From Trichostrongylus colubriformis (lineage: Eukaryota > Nematoda > Chromadorea > Rhabditida > Trichostrongylidae): a stretch of 64,000 nucleotides of DNA. The notes under the pieces were generated by a model that worked only from the letters and a program-made list of their open reading frames with translations, ran no database searches and was not told the origin of the DNA. Of the stretch, positions 10,599 to 22,460 are shown in pieces. Positions within the stretch are counted from its first letter, which is position 1. Every line of letters starts with the position of its first letter. The translations under genes were made by a program, and so were the position numbers. The stretch is taken from the NCBI GenBank assembly GCA_963978905.1, contig OZ022257.1, positions 4,722,965-4,786,964 of the forward strand, in the 5' to 3' direction.

Positions 10599-13552
10599 TA
10601 GTTACATGAGATGTTTGGCACAAACAGTAGTCCTTATAATGTACCCGGCTGGTACTACTGTGATTGGCCATTCTTGAGAAAATCTGGATCAGGAGGATCT
10701 GACTTATAATTCAGCTAACGCCTTAAGTGAAACCGGTTTTCCAGTATCTGCCAGTAGTGCAACTTTTCACGGCCAAAGGATACACGACTTTCATCTTCGA
10801 AAATGATGTCTTGCAGGTCTTTTGCCAATCAAGGGCAGCACAGCAAAGAAGTGAAGAGGCTGGTCATTCACATGCAGTTCTACAATACCTTATCATATGC
10901 AGTACTCACTCAAAAGTACCCAATAGTTTCTGGAAGGCGAAAGCGTTAGGAGGTCTGCCAGTTGTAGTATGAGTACAGGAAGTGTTGCTGTTCCCTAGCA
11001 CGTGCCTGTCGCTTGATCCACTTTCAAACCTCCATGAAATCAATCTCCTCAGTGGACATCGGACCATTTGTGGGGGATAGTCAACAACGTTGGTATCTCT
11101 CAATTAAAAGTGAAGCAGCGAAACACTGTAATCATCAGGTCGTAGTCTATATCACTCTCACATTTAATACTTGATATTTTTTAAAAGTAGCGATATGACA
11201 AAAAATGAAGGTAGTGCGACACTCATGTACTAAATCAATAATTTGGTCGACACATGGTACTGCGGTAGGAATGTGGAGTGGTAGTGATTTCTAATGAGCT
11301 AAGTCAAATTCTTGGAGTCCTCTCTGATACGCAGAGATGGGGTGTGCGCTAAAATGAGTGTGCAGTGCAAAGCATACTGTACCACTACTCCACGGTTTGA
11401 CATGTGAGTGTCATCCATTCTTGTCGCTAAAGATAGTGCTGTATGAATGTGAAAGCTAGCAGTTCTCTATCATCGACTCCAACCTGCTTCCACTTTGCCT
11501 CTGCTGCCGGCTAAACGGTTTAGAAGTGCGGGCAATGTATTTAGCAATTTCCTCGCAAAAGTTTGGCTTTATTCCTGAACTTGAGCACAGACACTACAGT
11601 TCGCTAATGAGCACTGTTTATCCAGAATGTTCCAAGATCTCCGTAATGTGCCAAGTTTGAAGAGTGACTTTTGGGCGCCGCTGGGGAACTGGATTCAACC
11701 TGAAGGCTTTATCCGCAGAACCTGGGTATGGCAGAGTGTAAGCCCTCATGTCAGGATTTCGCACCACGACGAACGGCGTGCGACGCGGTGTGTGTGACCC
11801 GCTATGGTTGGGTCTTATTGTTATAGCGCTTAAACGGTGATGTGAAGGAAGCCATACACTGTTCTTGTAATCGCTCAGAACCCAACAACACGACGCCTTC
11901 AGCTCGTCGGCATGCTTCCCTGACACGGCGCGGTGCGAAATCCCGATAAGGGTACACATTCGAGTATCAAACGTCTGTAGATAAAGCACTGACATTCATT
12001 CTCCGAACACGAATATCGCACGTCCACCGACTAAAAGTTACGCAGGCGTCAAAACTGGATGTTTGCATGGTTACTGTCATCTGAATACCGTCACCATCTC
12101 AGTAAGGAGGCACGCTCAATCTCATATCACATATTTAGGGAGAACGAGCGCTCTGAGTTACGCCATGCGCTATATGGCGTAGTCCATTTCCTTCCACGAG
12201 AAAGTAGATCGCTCTGAAAAATCGGGCTTCATTTGAATTTAGAATGATACTCGTACTAAGAACTGATTTATACCTGATAATGAGTCATCGGTCATCCAGA
12301 GTCCTAGCGCATTTCTCGGTGTCTGGCATCCAGTGAGCATGTTTTTTGTCGTGGGAGAGTCGAATCGCCTTCTAAGCCTAAGAACAGCCTAGTGTAGTGG
12401 AGTGTTAGCCGAATTTCAATCTGATTCGAATTGAGGAGTGGAAATCCGAATGAATGGCGCCCATAAAAATACAGCATCACCAAATTGCGATCAAACTGAA
12501 TAGAAATGGAACCTGCATGCTCTTCATCAGAAAGTTTCACGGTGCACACATACGGCTGAGAAGAGAAATACACCATCATTTTATAGGTATCTCAATGAGT
12601 CTGAGCGAATATCACGCATCTCACCATGAGACAATTATCACTGATCACTTTCATTCACTCGTTAGTAATTTCACTTTATTCGAATCACATTTATTCTTGT
12701 TTGCTGTACTTCTAAACATGCCTGTGAGCGAAATATCTGACGGAGAACATACCGAAAATTCGACGAATAACACTCTTCTATTCATGTGGTATGCTCCTTG
12801 CGTATTGTGGACTGGAGGAAAATGTGGTTCTCCAGAGAATATCGTTTCGTGAAGTTTGTCTTATCAAAAGATGGTGGATGTTTCCTATGCCGTACTGCCA
12901 TATGGTTGTTCCTGCGGTCATACGCAGCACTGTACACTATACACTCCGCCTCCACACTCTACTACCGATTCCACATTGCAGCTGGTTAAAATATTTGGCA
13001 ATGTGAATATGCACTTTCTTCCCCAACTCATTTCCACACCGCAGCTGGTTAAATATTTAGTAATTAATTGGCAATGACAACACTGTAACTTTATCTTAGG
13101 CACTTTGGCCAACATCCTACATTCTGAAGCACCTTGAACAGATACTATTTTTGAAGCTAGCGTACGTGCTGCTATCACGTTTAAAATGTGTATGGTCAGA
13201 AATCTCGTTGAAACATGGTAGCTCAGCCTATTTCAGAACAAGACATTGTCTTGTCCTCGAATGACAGTCTTCTAATGTTTCATCAGCTGTCGCACTGTAA
13301 AAGACTGTGCTCTCGGATGGTTATAAAATGGAGGTGACGGTGATGCAACATGTCTTTCCACACACAATTGTTTCATCTCAACTTCTTCCATCCCCCCCCC
13401 CTTTCTCGACGAAAGCTCCAAAAATTTTATTAGGTTTAGGAGAAGTATTGTTGTCAGTTGTAATGCCATGTGGAAGTTCTAACTTTTTAACAACGTTTTG
13501 GACAGGAGGGGAAAAGAGGTTGAATGTAATATAGCTATATATTTAATAGTTA
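10599..13552. other. Non-coding duplicated flank
   Basis: This stretch is alignable with 26148-30530 of copy B, but indels between the copies are not multiples of three. The longest frames (11618-11995 minus, 12454-12852 plus) are not preserved as intact proteins in both copies. I see no splice-consistent gene. A small dispersed inverted-repeat element lies at 11743-11951. Confidence 0.5.
11743..11951. repeat. Dispersed inverted-repeat sequence
   Basis: It begins CATGTCAGGATTTCGCACCA and ends CGGTGCGAAATCCCG. Related sequence occurs at 27451-27645 (copy B) and at 51735-51943 inside the PLA2 gene. It probably belongs to a small non-autonomous element family; this copy's right terminus is degraded. 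Confidence 0.55.
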
Positions 13553-13738
13553 CGCCGCGTTCACACTTTGCGGTGTCGGCCGCAGGACGTGGCTCTTTTG
13601 CTGTGTCTCCGCTGCCACTCTGCCACGCTCCCCGTGAGCGCAGCAGCGCTCTGCCGACAGTATAACGCGACCCTACTGTTACAGATGTGCGTCCACACTC
13701 TCAAAGCCATTACAAAAGCATACCCCTCATTCGCGGCC
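13553..13738. mobile_element. GCCGCG-family MITE upstream of astacin A
   Basis: The left end CGCCGCGTTCACACTTTGCG and the right end TCGCGGCC are flanked by TTA (13550-13552 and 13739-13741). The orthologous element is at 31476-31699, so it was present before duplication and belongs to the shared 5' flank of both astacin genes. Confidence 0.8.
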
Positions 13739-13753
13739 TTAAGTACCTATTTA

Positions 13754-14229
13754 TTAGGTTGTCCGGAAAGTTTTTGGATTAAATGCATGGTAGGGTTCAA
13801 AACAACATATATTTGTCACCCGATGTTGTGAGCGGACCCAACTTGAGGGAATTGTGTTTCATGTCTGGTATATGTAGCTGTCAGCAGCATGTGCGACATA
13901 TCGTCTCCTGTTCCCAATAGTGCCTTCGCAATGGATGACAAGAGTATGCTCTACCCACCAGTTCTGCTTCTACAATATCGCTCCGGCCTATCCGTGAACG
14001 AGACCCATCGCTTTCTGCAGAAGACAGTGAAGGGGAAAACCCATGTCGTTCGACGTGCTTCTTCTAGAACCACAAGTTCAACAACGGTGACGAATCGCCC
14101 AAGAAGTCTCGACCACAAACACAGACCAAACAGCTCGTGCTCGCTACCTGCGGGGCTCGACCTGACCTTCCCGTACGCGAACTTTCAGACTTCTCCGATA
14201 TTAGTCTGAAAACTTTCCGGACAACCTAA
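13754..14229 (+). mobile_element. Mariner deletion derivative, copy A only
   Basis: This 476-bp element is bounded by TTAGGTTGTCCGGAAAGTTT and its reverse complement, with TA on each side (13752-13753 and 14230-14231). The interior retains a degraded mariner N-terminal region: QYRSGLSVNETHRFLQK, then in another frame HKFNNGDESPKKSRPQ. The remainder of the transposase is missing. Copy B has the uninterrupted site TTTACTATA at about 31717, so insertion followed the segmental duplication. It ends 33 bp before the astacin A start codon. Confidence 0.92.
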
Positions 14230-14251
14230 TACTATAGTAGGGATAACATTT

Positions 14252-14262
14252 TACAATTTAGA
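14252..14262 (+). promoter_or_regulatory. Putative 3' splice acceptor just 5' of ATG
   Basis: TACAATTTAG ends one base before the start codon at 14263; the same sequence precedes the copy-B start. In nematodes, an acceptor this close to ATG commonly marks spliced-leader trans-splicing. No 5' exon is visible, so trans-splicing is inference. Confidence 0.5.
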
Positions 14263-17200
14263 ATGAGGCTGATATTGCTCACTTTACTCTTGGTGGTTGC
14301 CGTCGATGGAGGCACTTTCGACGGCCTGAAATCAATGGTTTCTGGAGTTAAGAGCGTCGGTCACAAAATAAAGAATGCAACTATCGTCGGATTCAAAAAG
14401 GTTTTGCATCTTCACTATCGGTTACATGTTTATATCAAACTTCATTTCCTTCCATTAGGAGAGCCGTTGATGCGTTTATGAATGATCATTTCTTCTCAAA
14501 TTCAGCTATTCAATAACACGGCTTTCTTCAAAGTTCGTGATAAGCTCAGAAGCATAAAGTTCAAGGTTGCGCGGACGTTGGAGTTAACACCAGAACGTAT
14601 GAAGGCACTCTGGGAGAGACTCAAGGTGATATTGGTTACATCGAAGTTTTAGCAGCATGAAACTTATCAGTAAGGGAATGGTCTGCAGATGTAAACGATA
14701 GTGTTTCGTTTTCATACGAGACGAAGGTGGCATAATAGTAGATCGGACAACTGTTTCTGAATTTTGCAGAAAATGCGACTCTTCAAGAGGGACAAGGTCA
14801 ATGAGAAGGGAGATTGTATTGAAGAAGTTAATGAAAAGAATAACATCACTGGAGAACTCTATCAAGTCGACATGCTTCTAACAGAGTATGTGCTACAATC
14901 ATCACGATTGCTTATTTTACTGAGTATCTTTGAAGAGAACAAGCTGAAGAGATCGTGCAAGGTGTGAATGATACGATTGCGGAAATGGAGTCGGCAACAA
15001 ATGGAACGGGACGTATCAAACGTCAAGCCTTCAAGGACCAAAGATATCCAGCCAAGTTATGGTCAGAAGGAGTGAAATACTATTTCCATAGTTTTGCTAG
15101 TGAGTGCAGGTTTTCTAACTCCAACTACAGGGTTTAATAGCGCATTAATAGCTACAAAATTGCAGGTATGAAAATGCGAAATGCATTCCTGAAAGGAGCA
15201 AAACTGTGGGAAAAGGATACCTGCATTGATTTTGCACAAAGTAGAGTAGGTAAGAGATAGTCACAACTGATGTGTACCTATATCTAAATTGACGGATCAA
15301 TAGAAAACAAAATCTCATGTAAACTACATGAAACGGATCCACTTTGTAGGGAAATGCGCACATTTTTAAATGATACATGAAATTGATGCTGCATTACTCA
15401 TTCCTTCAACTTCAGCTAAGGACAGAATAATGGTATTCCCGGAGCAAGGGTGTTGGTCATATGTGGGAAGGCTTGGCGGTGAGCAGAAGCTATCGCTAGG
15501 ATCCGGTTGCGAGTCGATAGGCACCGCTGCGCACGAGATTGGTCATGCTCTCGGATTTTTCCACACCCACTCTCGGTATGACCGTGACGAGCACATCACG
15601 GTGGTCAGGTCTAACATCAAGGTGAGAATACGTGATGATTCTTGTAAAGCTCAAATGTTTGAAGGAATGCGTGGGTTCGGTTTAGTAGGTTCACGATGCG
15701 CGCTCGCTCGATAGCTCAATTGACCACCGGAGATGAACACAGAACTGCTACAACGATAGGATTTTAACGAAACAAACAGCCAAAGAGACGCGGAAGGAAA
15801 CTTATCTTATTGGTTAAGTGTCGCTTCGCACTTTAAAGCTCCTTCGCCGACGTATCTATCAAAATCACCGTAATTTGAGAATGCGGCAGTAAGAAGCACA
15901 AGATGTGTGAAAGATCAGCCAGTGGCTAGTCATGTCTTTTACTGCGAATTTCGCAACACACCGTTTTCCTTGACCGCTGGCCCTTTACGAGTAGCTCATT
16001 TTACGTTACTGAACACCCAAATCGCCCTTGCAGCCTTAGGATTGGACTGCAGAACTAATCGACAGTATAGCGACAAAACCCCTTCGTAGGATCCGTCTTG
16101 ATGCATTGGTAAGATGGCTAGCTAAGGTGTTTCGAAAAACGAAGAATACAGTGAAATCAAAGGTAGCTGGAGCTGCCTATCCTCTATTGAGTACTATGAT
16201 GTAGAATTTTCGCAGAATTTCCAATTTTTATGACAGAAGAACTTTGTAAGTCAAAACGCCCGACCCCTTTTCGTGGAGCAGCGAATGTAAGCGCGTTATA
16301 TAAAAGCAGTGAGACCGCAACAGTGTGCAGTGGAATAACGTTTACTTTTTATGTGGACTGGCTCGATCAATTCACTAAACAGACACCAACAACAAACGAC
16401 AATTACGGTTTGGAGTACGACTACGGTAGTGTAATGCATTATGGTGGAAACAGGTGTGTTTACTTAATTTTTTTCTTTTTTCTTACTGAATATATGTTGT
16501 CGCTAGTGAAATAATTGCAGCTACTATATCAAAATTTACTTCTAGTGCATCCTTCAATAAAAAGCCGACAATGGTACCAAATGATGTCGACTATCAACAG
16601 ACTCTCGGATCTCCCTTCATTTCCTTCACTGATCTTGACATGCTCAACCAACATTATAACTGCAAAGGTATGACGTGCTACTTTTAACACAAAATGTTAG
16701 AATGACGACCAATAACAAAGATTACACATTTTGTTACAAAGTAATATTGGCGAATACCTCTCTCTATCGCTGATTGGTGTAAGTGTGACAGCTTGACTGG
16801 ACCTCAATATTGCGAGCGTTAACAGAGGAGGTCAAACAGGCTCATTCCAGAAATGGAAGAGCCCATGTTGCGTTACTCCGTCGTGCGTCAGAAAAACTGC
16901 CAATATTGTAGGAGACAAGTGCTGGGACGCTGTAAGCTTATGTTTATGAGGAACAGCAAAATTTCCTGCAACAGATAGGTTAGAGCGGAACTTGCATGGA
17001 ACTCAATACATTCAAAGAAAACTTCGTATTGAAAAGAAACCACGGAAATCGCAGAATTTGCGAAAACGCTTAATAATCGAAGGCGAATGGCAACGCAACA
17101 TTTGAAAGAAACCATAGGAAGAGTCGAATTAGAAGAACTCCAGGTTCAAACGGAATCATAGAAGCAACGCACAATATTTATAGAAGAATTCAACATCCTC

Positions 17201-18495
17201 TCTTCGTGGCCTTCTTATCGTTTGTTTAGTACGTTTGTACAAAACATGTTACAGAAAACACATCATTGATTGCCTTTAACTGATTCAGAACGTTGCAATC
17301 CTGCTAAGTCAGCCAAGTGTGAAATGGGTGGATTTCCTCATCCCCGAAACTGCCAAAAGTGCATTTGTCCTGGAGGTTACGGAGGGGATCTCTGCAACGA
17401 AAGAGTGAGCAACCATTCACACGTATGTGTTGACGGTCCGAGAGGATTAAGAGATTTTTTCAGCCACCAGGATGTGGCGAAACGATTCGAGCTTCGGAAA
17501 AGTGGACGAGGTTCGAGGATGAAGTTGGCCTTGGTGGTGATGAGGTGGAAGACTTCATGACATGTAACTACTGGATTGAGGTATGCATCATTCCGAAAAG
17601 GCCATATTTCACCACAAAATATAACTGATAGATTTTACGTTCTAGAAAATCCTTCTTTACGATGCAAGTCTTAACAACCTCTAAGGGCAAAAAATTCCAT
17701 CAAAATATAACCCGCTTGGTTTTGCAGTCTCCAAGTGGAACCGAAATCGAAGTGAAAGTCATAGATTTTACGAAGGGAGTTTCTGTTGATGGATGCAAAT
17801 ATGCTGGCTTTGAGGTCAAGACTAACGAGGATCAAAAGATGAGTGGCTACAGGTATGGTCGTTGTGAAAATGAACGGTTTGAGACACTTCAAAGTACCTG
17901 ATTAAATTGGTCTGCTTGCCCTTGACCATGCGACATAAGATGACTCAGCACTTTATCGTGGAACAGAAAATTTATTCTTTATGTTAAGGATAAATTTTCC
18001 ATTCCCCCTCATGAACAGAGTTCATGTCCACCCATAAATGCGGTCCTCTTCAGAAAATTGCTTTAGTTGCTTAGGGCAAAATTTTTATGACTGTTTTAAT
18101 TGAAGATTTTGCTCGGAAGATGCTGTCGGATTAACACTTCGTTCCTACTCAAACCGTGTTCCAATTATGACCTGGAATAGATATTGGAAAACGAAGACTG
18201 TCCTCGAATACCGATACGGTACCTCTGTGAACATTTCCTCAGTACCTATTATTTCAATTGATTCAACCAGAAGCATTTAGTTCCTGCACGAGGTGGCCCG
18301 TCCAGGCCAAAACCTAACGTAGTCAAGCCGGTTGCTCCCACTCCGATTCCCCGTACAGTCAGGCCTTCGTTACCCTCCACAACAAGAAGACCTACTGTGA
18401 TTCCCACAACAAGAAGACCATCTGTAATTTCAAGCTCTTCTCCTTCTCCTGTGAAAACGGGAACTGGCTTCAGATGCGTGGACAATCGCTCGTGA
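14263..18495 (+). CDS. Secreted astacin metalloprotease (MTP-1-like), copy A
   Basis: Predicted secreted zinc endopeptidase of the astacin family (M12A). My model joins exons 14263-14400, 14506-14625, 14770-14885, 14936-15099, 15166-15249, 15416-15621, 16314-16453, 16546-16667, 17289-17404, 17464-17580, 17728-17852, 18106-18218 and 18281-18495, about 591 residues. Order: signal peptide (MRLILLTLLLVVAVDG), prodomain with QVDM as likely aspartate-switch residue, furin-type site RIKR, catalytic domain with zinc motif HEIGHALGFFHTHSRYDRD and Met-turn YGSVMHYGG, EGF-like module (CNPAKSAKCEMGG onward), CUB domain, then a Pro/Thr-rich tail ending FRCVDNRS. This layout is that of hookworm larval MTP-1, secreted by infective larvae; orthology is inferred. 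The start of exon 7 is uncertain: no ideal acceptor precedes VDWLDQFTKQT, and 16314 was chosen for phase and for the onset of near-identity with copy B. All other junctions keep frame with GT/AG sites. Confidence 0.9.
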
Positions 18496-20550
18496 GAAAC
18501 GCTATCACTTTAATGATTATCGGCTTTACAATACCTGAAGTATACTTTCAGCTGCCCTTCTCTCGTAGCCTCAGGTTTCTGCTCCAGGATAAAGCTGTCC
18601 CAGGCTACCATAATGAAGGTATGCCCGAAGGCGTGCGGTTTCTGTTGAAGATATGCCGTTACTGCGATAAAGTTTCTTAACGTTGCTGTTTCACATGGTT
18701 TACAAGTTGTCTATACATTCATGAGATGAATCACCCCATATGAGAATACAGGGAGTGTTGTGTCTGCTCACTCCAGTGTAGATGACCGCTTTATTGTACT
18801 CCGGGAACACAGCACAACAAGTAAAGCACAAGTGTCTGAAGCACAAGTGTCGACCTTACTCGAGGTCTGCTTTTATAGGGTGAGGAATGGCTGTTTACGA
18901 TTACACTAATTATCAGTCCATTCCTATACACAAGACAGTTCATTCCTATACACAACAGGGAGTTTTGCGGAAAATCTGTGAAAAAGGATCTGTGCCTATG
19001 CACATTTCCATGCATAGGCATGAAAGAAATAACTTACACACGTTGTTGTAGGAAAACCATGCTATATATATATCAAAACGCAGGTACACAACAGTACTGC
19101 TGTAGGATACAAAAATTACATTTCCATCCATTAGGGTTTGAGAAATAACCTACAGACGAAAAAATACGTTTATAGTAGGGAAGTAGTGCTGTACGGTATT
19201 AAAACCGCAAGTCCACAACAATACTGTGTGAAAGTGCATGATCCCCATGAGACTTCAAATGGAAACACCAAGCTGTATAGCCAGCCCGTATCCTATTCAG
19301 CAGTTAGTTTTCTAATGTAGCCGTGGTTATGGTTACAGAGAAATGAAAATGGACATTTTTCGAGAACAGCTGCAGTAGGGATGACTCGAAGTGTTACTGA
19401 TACAGGAGCATTTAGAGTAAAGATAACGTAGGTTTCATGTGACTCTGAGTCCTAAAAACGCACTTCTTTCTGCTGAGAAAACGAGTAAAATTTGTTACGA
19501 GTAAACGAGTAAAGCACTTTAATTATGCGAGACGGTACTTCACTCTTGATAGGCGCTTCTTTGGATTCTCAAAAAAACTGGGAGTATTCGAAATCTTCAT
19601 TCCAAGAGCGGAGAGTAATCTTTCGGGGAATCCTTCACCGATGGAGTAGACTACTGCTCTACTTACCTGTGAGGAACTTCGTCAGATTTATGCCGCTTCA
19701 GATTTGGCCCTGTCTGTTTTGAAAACATTGGTAATAATACGCATTCCGCTACTGTTGAACGAGCCGGTTAGAGAGCTTCGATGTCAGTGCTATCACATAG
19801 CAGAACAGTCAACAAGAGCAGACATTTCGAGTATGTGGAGATGGCAATTTGCGATCAAGTTTTTGCTTCTCGTGAAAATATAGCATTACCTCAATGTTGA
19901 CCGCATTGATATTATGCGCCAAACAAGCTGGATCAATAAAGATTTGTTAGGGTAGGCAAATTATTGAAAGCACCGGAGAAACTTTTCGGACCCGAATTGC
20001 TTCGAATGTCAAATGTTCAGATATGTTAGTAGTTATTACCGCATAGTTATTTGCAACACTCATACTGGAGCATGCATTGTCCGTCACACTCTTAGAAGCT
20101 GCAGCGTTACTCCTTTGTTATTATAGGCACAAATAAGGTTTAATGACAGACGGTTTCTAGATTTGCTGCGAAAACGTCAAGATGTCGCCAGAGCATTTCA
20201 TTGTTGTACCTTTTGACGGAAACCATTTCGGTGACCATTAAAACCTCGCGCGACACGAAGAATTTTACTGTTTCTGAAAGTTTTTGTTTTTTTTTCAAAG
20301 TTTTTTAAATTGATTTTGTATACTTGAAGGAAAAAAGTTGAAAAGTTTCATGCAAAACGTCGTGCAGCTACAACCCCTCTAATAGAGTGCAATGTAGAAA
20401 ACGTAATTTTTCGATGCAAAAAAGCCTGACGTCGACACCATTCCAGTGCAGTTAATGTTTCTTTAATCAGTTCGTCCTCAAAGATGGTATAGCCGCTCAA
20501 ATTATTCGATTTTCCGAACGGGAGAGTTCTCATTATGCATTCATGATCTG
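18496..20550. other. 3' flank of astacin A, duplicated non-coding DNA
   Basis: It is alignable to 36060-38790 of copy B with many indels. The first 230 bases are probably 3' UTR. Small frames near 18791-19320 and 19525 lack motifs and are not intact in copy B. No further gene is seen. Confidence 0.5.
18666..18671 (+). promoter_or_regulatory. Variant poly(A) signal GATAAA
   Basis: GATAAA lies about 170 nt after the astacin A stop codon, at the position where copy B has canonical AATAAA (36228-36233). The functional consequence is inferred only. Confidence 0.4.
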
Positions 20551-20780
20551 AGGGCGGAGGTGGTCTAGTGACAGGTGGCGCGCACCCCACTCTCATGGTG
20601 CGGGGATCAAATCGCGCATCAACGCCCGCCCAGGTCAACCAAGCCTTCCATCCCTACGGGTTCGGTGAATTGGTACCAGATTTGTCTGGGAGGATAAAAG
20701 CACTGACTTGTACATCGGCTGGCCACCGCAAGTCATTGTATAGGCCACATCACATTCACCAGCTACCACGATTCTGAATG
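20551..20780 (+). mobile_element. tRNA-derived SINE
   Basis: The head of this block looks like a tRNA gene with internal Pol III promoter: A-box-like TGGTCTAGTGA (about 20561) and B-box-like GGGATCAAATC (20603-20613), about 40 bases apart. A non-tRNA body follows (CCCTACGGGTTCGGTGAATT, then GGCTGGCCACCGCAAGTCAT). The block starts exactly where similarity to copy B ends. No intact acceptor stem is obvious, so I call a SINE rather than a tRNA gene. Confidence 0.65.
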
Positions 20781-20927
20781 GAACTAGAATGTGCGGCGGA
20801 GACATTGCCTCAAATGTTCACCCCAATAATCGCCAATTCTGAGAAGCAAAATTGATGAAACAGGCAATCGTTGAAGACTGGAACAACATCTGTGGTAAGG
20901 TTCTTCAATATTTCGTTTCTTTTGGTA

Positions 20928-21936
20928 AGTAATGTCGTTTTTTTTCAAGCATAAATTTTTCCTATGAAATTACAAGTCTTTGCAGATTGTAATATATCAT
21001 TTGAAAGAGGTTTTCCTGCTCTACAGAATGACATGTTTAGTTTTTTGTCCGTTATAATGGAGCCGATCTTCGGGCTGGCGAAGAGGTAGGTCCAGCCGAC
21101 AAAAATTGGCCAAACCGGCAATCAATTGAAACACTATAATTCATTCAAGAAAATCAACCAGTCATGTGTCGCGTCCTTAGTCCTGACCTCTTCAACTCCA
21201 ATATTTAGTTGATCAAGAAGTCGTGTCGTCCTTTTTCTAAAATCTTTTTTTCAAAAGCACCCACGCTTATTCAAAATAAATTTTTTCCTTTCAAACTCCT
21301 TGCTTGGAGTAGTTTTATGAACCATTTCGAAGAACTTCCTCTGCTATATCGAGAATATCTTTCTAGTCTGTTTTGGCTTCAATTTGGATTGAGTTTTGAT
21401 ACCATGTGATAAGGGTCCAGTTGACATTTTTCACAACTTATTTTTCCCATGAGAAAGTTAAGGAATTCGGTCAATAGTATTCCCCTGTTCCTACCCACAC
21501 CCTGTTCTTAACATTTCACCACTCCTTCAACTGATTGGTTGAGAAAATTTTCTTGCCTTGGCTTGAAGAAATTGTCTAGAATCACCGAGTTGTGGCGGAA
21601 AAACTAAATGTGGAAAAAGAGCGACGTGCTCTTTTAAGCAACCGACTGGTGGATCTTGCAATAGAGGTCGGGGCCAGGTACGGAACACATGATTGGTTAC
21701 TTTTCCTCAAGTAAGATATAGTGTTTTAATTGATTGTCGGTTTATCCAATTTTTGTCTGCTGGACCTACCTCTTTGCCAGCCTGAAGATCGACTCCATTA
21801 TGACGGACAAAAAAAATAAACATGTCGTTTTGTAGAGCAGAGAATTTTCTTTCGAATGATATATGACATGCTGCAAAAACTTGTAATTTTATGGCAAAAA
21901 TTTTTGCTGAATAAAAACGACACTACTTATGGAATG
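20928..21936. mobile_element. Fold-back element about 1 kb
   Basis: The left arm (about 20928-21200) recurs inverted as the right arm (about 21650-21936). Matching blocks include GGACCTACCTCTTYGCCAGC, AACATGTCRTTYTGTAGAGC, CCAATTTTTGTCKGCTGGAC and ACACATGAYTGGTT. Arms differ at roughly 15 percent by eye. The central 450 bp is unrecognised and has a 66-codon frame only. There is no counterpart in copy B. Confidence 0.75.
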
Positions 21937-22093
21937 GCCCAATACTCTCCTGAATCGGCTAGTTAATGTCGTTCTTGAACAGAAGAGGGCCACAGATTAT
22001 AAGCTCCTTCGCATGCGCTGGCAACTCTAGCAAATTTTCTGTTTCTTCGAGTTGACCTCATAATTAAGAAACGGCACAAAAATCAGAAAACAT

Positions 22094-22460
22094 TCATAAA
22101 AATGTCAGGCTGAAAGGTAATGTCATCATAACTAGTAAAGGAGGGTTTTCTGTGGTGAGGAATCTATAAAAAATACTTAAAAATTTCTCGGTTAGCTGTG
22201 TCTTCTGAAAACCGAAAATTAGGGGTGACATTATAATTATGAAACGCACTGTACATTTGCACTTCAATTGAAGAGTGCGTTTTGAGTATAGAGGGTCAAT
22301 CATATGTATAAGCTAAAAATTGAACAGGTGACAATACGCCTTCTTGAGGCACACCACTCGAACAAGAGTGACAGCTATAGCAACGAACTTCCAACTTTGT
22401 CTAATATTTTACGACTACTCAAATACGAAAAGATCGAAATAGATGACGTCTACCAATTCC
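22094..22460 (-). mobile_element. LINE fragment
   Basis: This stretch matches the LINE at 5470-6620 in the same orientation. Shared blocks include ATGTATAAGCTAAAAAT, CGCCTTCTTGAGGCACACCA (with small indels) and ACTCAAATACGA; on the minus strand both read MIDPL..LQLKCKC. It covers only part of the reverse transcriptase and is broken. Confidence 0.7.

Larger units (their letters stand above)
7207..20550. repeat. Segmental duplication, copy A
   Basis: From a GAACTGYTCACAAAATGAG block (about 7210 here, 23680 in copy B) to the phrase ATTATTCGATTT (about 20500 here, 38745 in B), both copies share collinear sequence: flanking unique DNA, one decayed mariner, a MITE and a complete astacin gene. Copy A is about 13.3 kb and copy B about 15.1 kb. 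The length difference comes from copy-specific insertions (7952, 13754 and 20551 in A; 27774, 28537, 30649 and 37117 in B). Both copies have the same orientation, separated by about 3.1 kb. Confidence 0.9.

Noticed and set aside
11618..11995. 125-codon minus-strand frame
   Set aside because: It overlaps a dispersed inverted-repeat sequence and is not intact in copy B.
12454..12852. 132-codon frame aligned with a 179-codon frame at 29466-30005
   Set aside because: Indels between the duplicated copies break the frame, so there is no evidence of protein-level constraint.
17662..17727. In-frame extension (MQVLTTSKGKK...) upstream of CUB exon 11
   Set aside because: Splicing from 17580 to 17728 gives the expected CUB continuity (NYWIE to SPSGTE); the upstream part reads as intron.
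20551..20630. Possible tRNA gene
   Set aside because: A and B boxes are present but there is no convincing acceptor stem, and the sequence continues into a repeat body; treated as a SINE.
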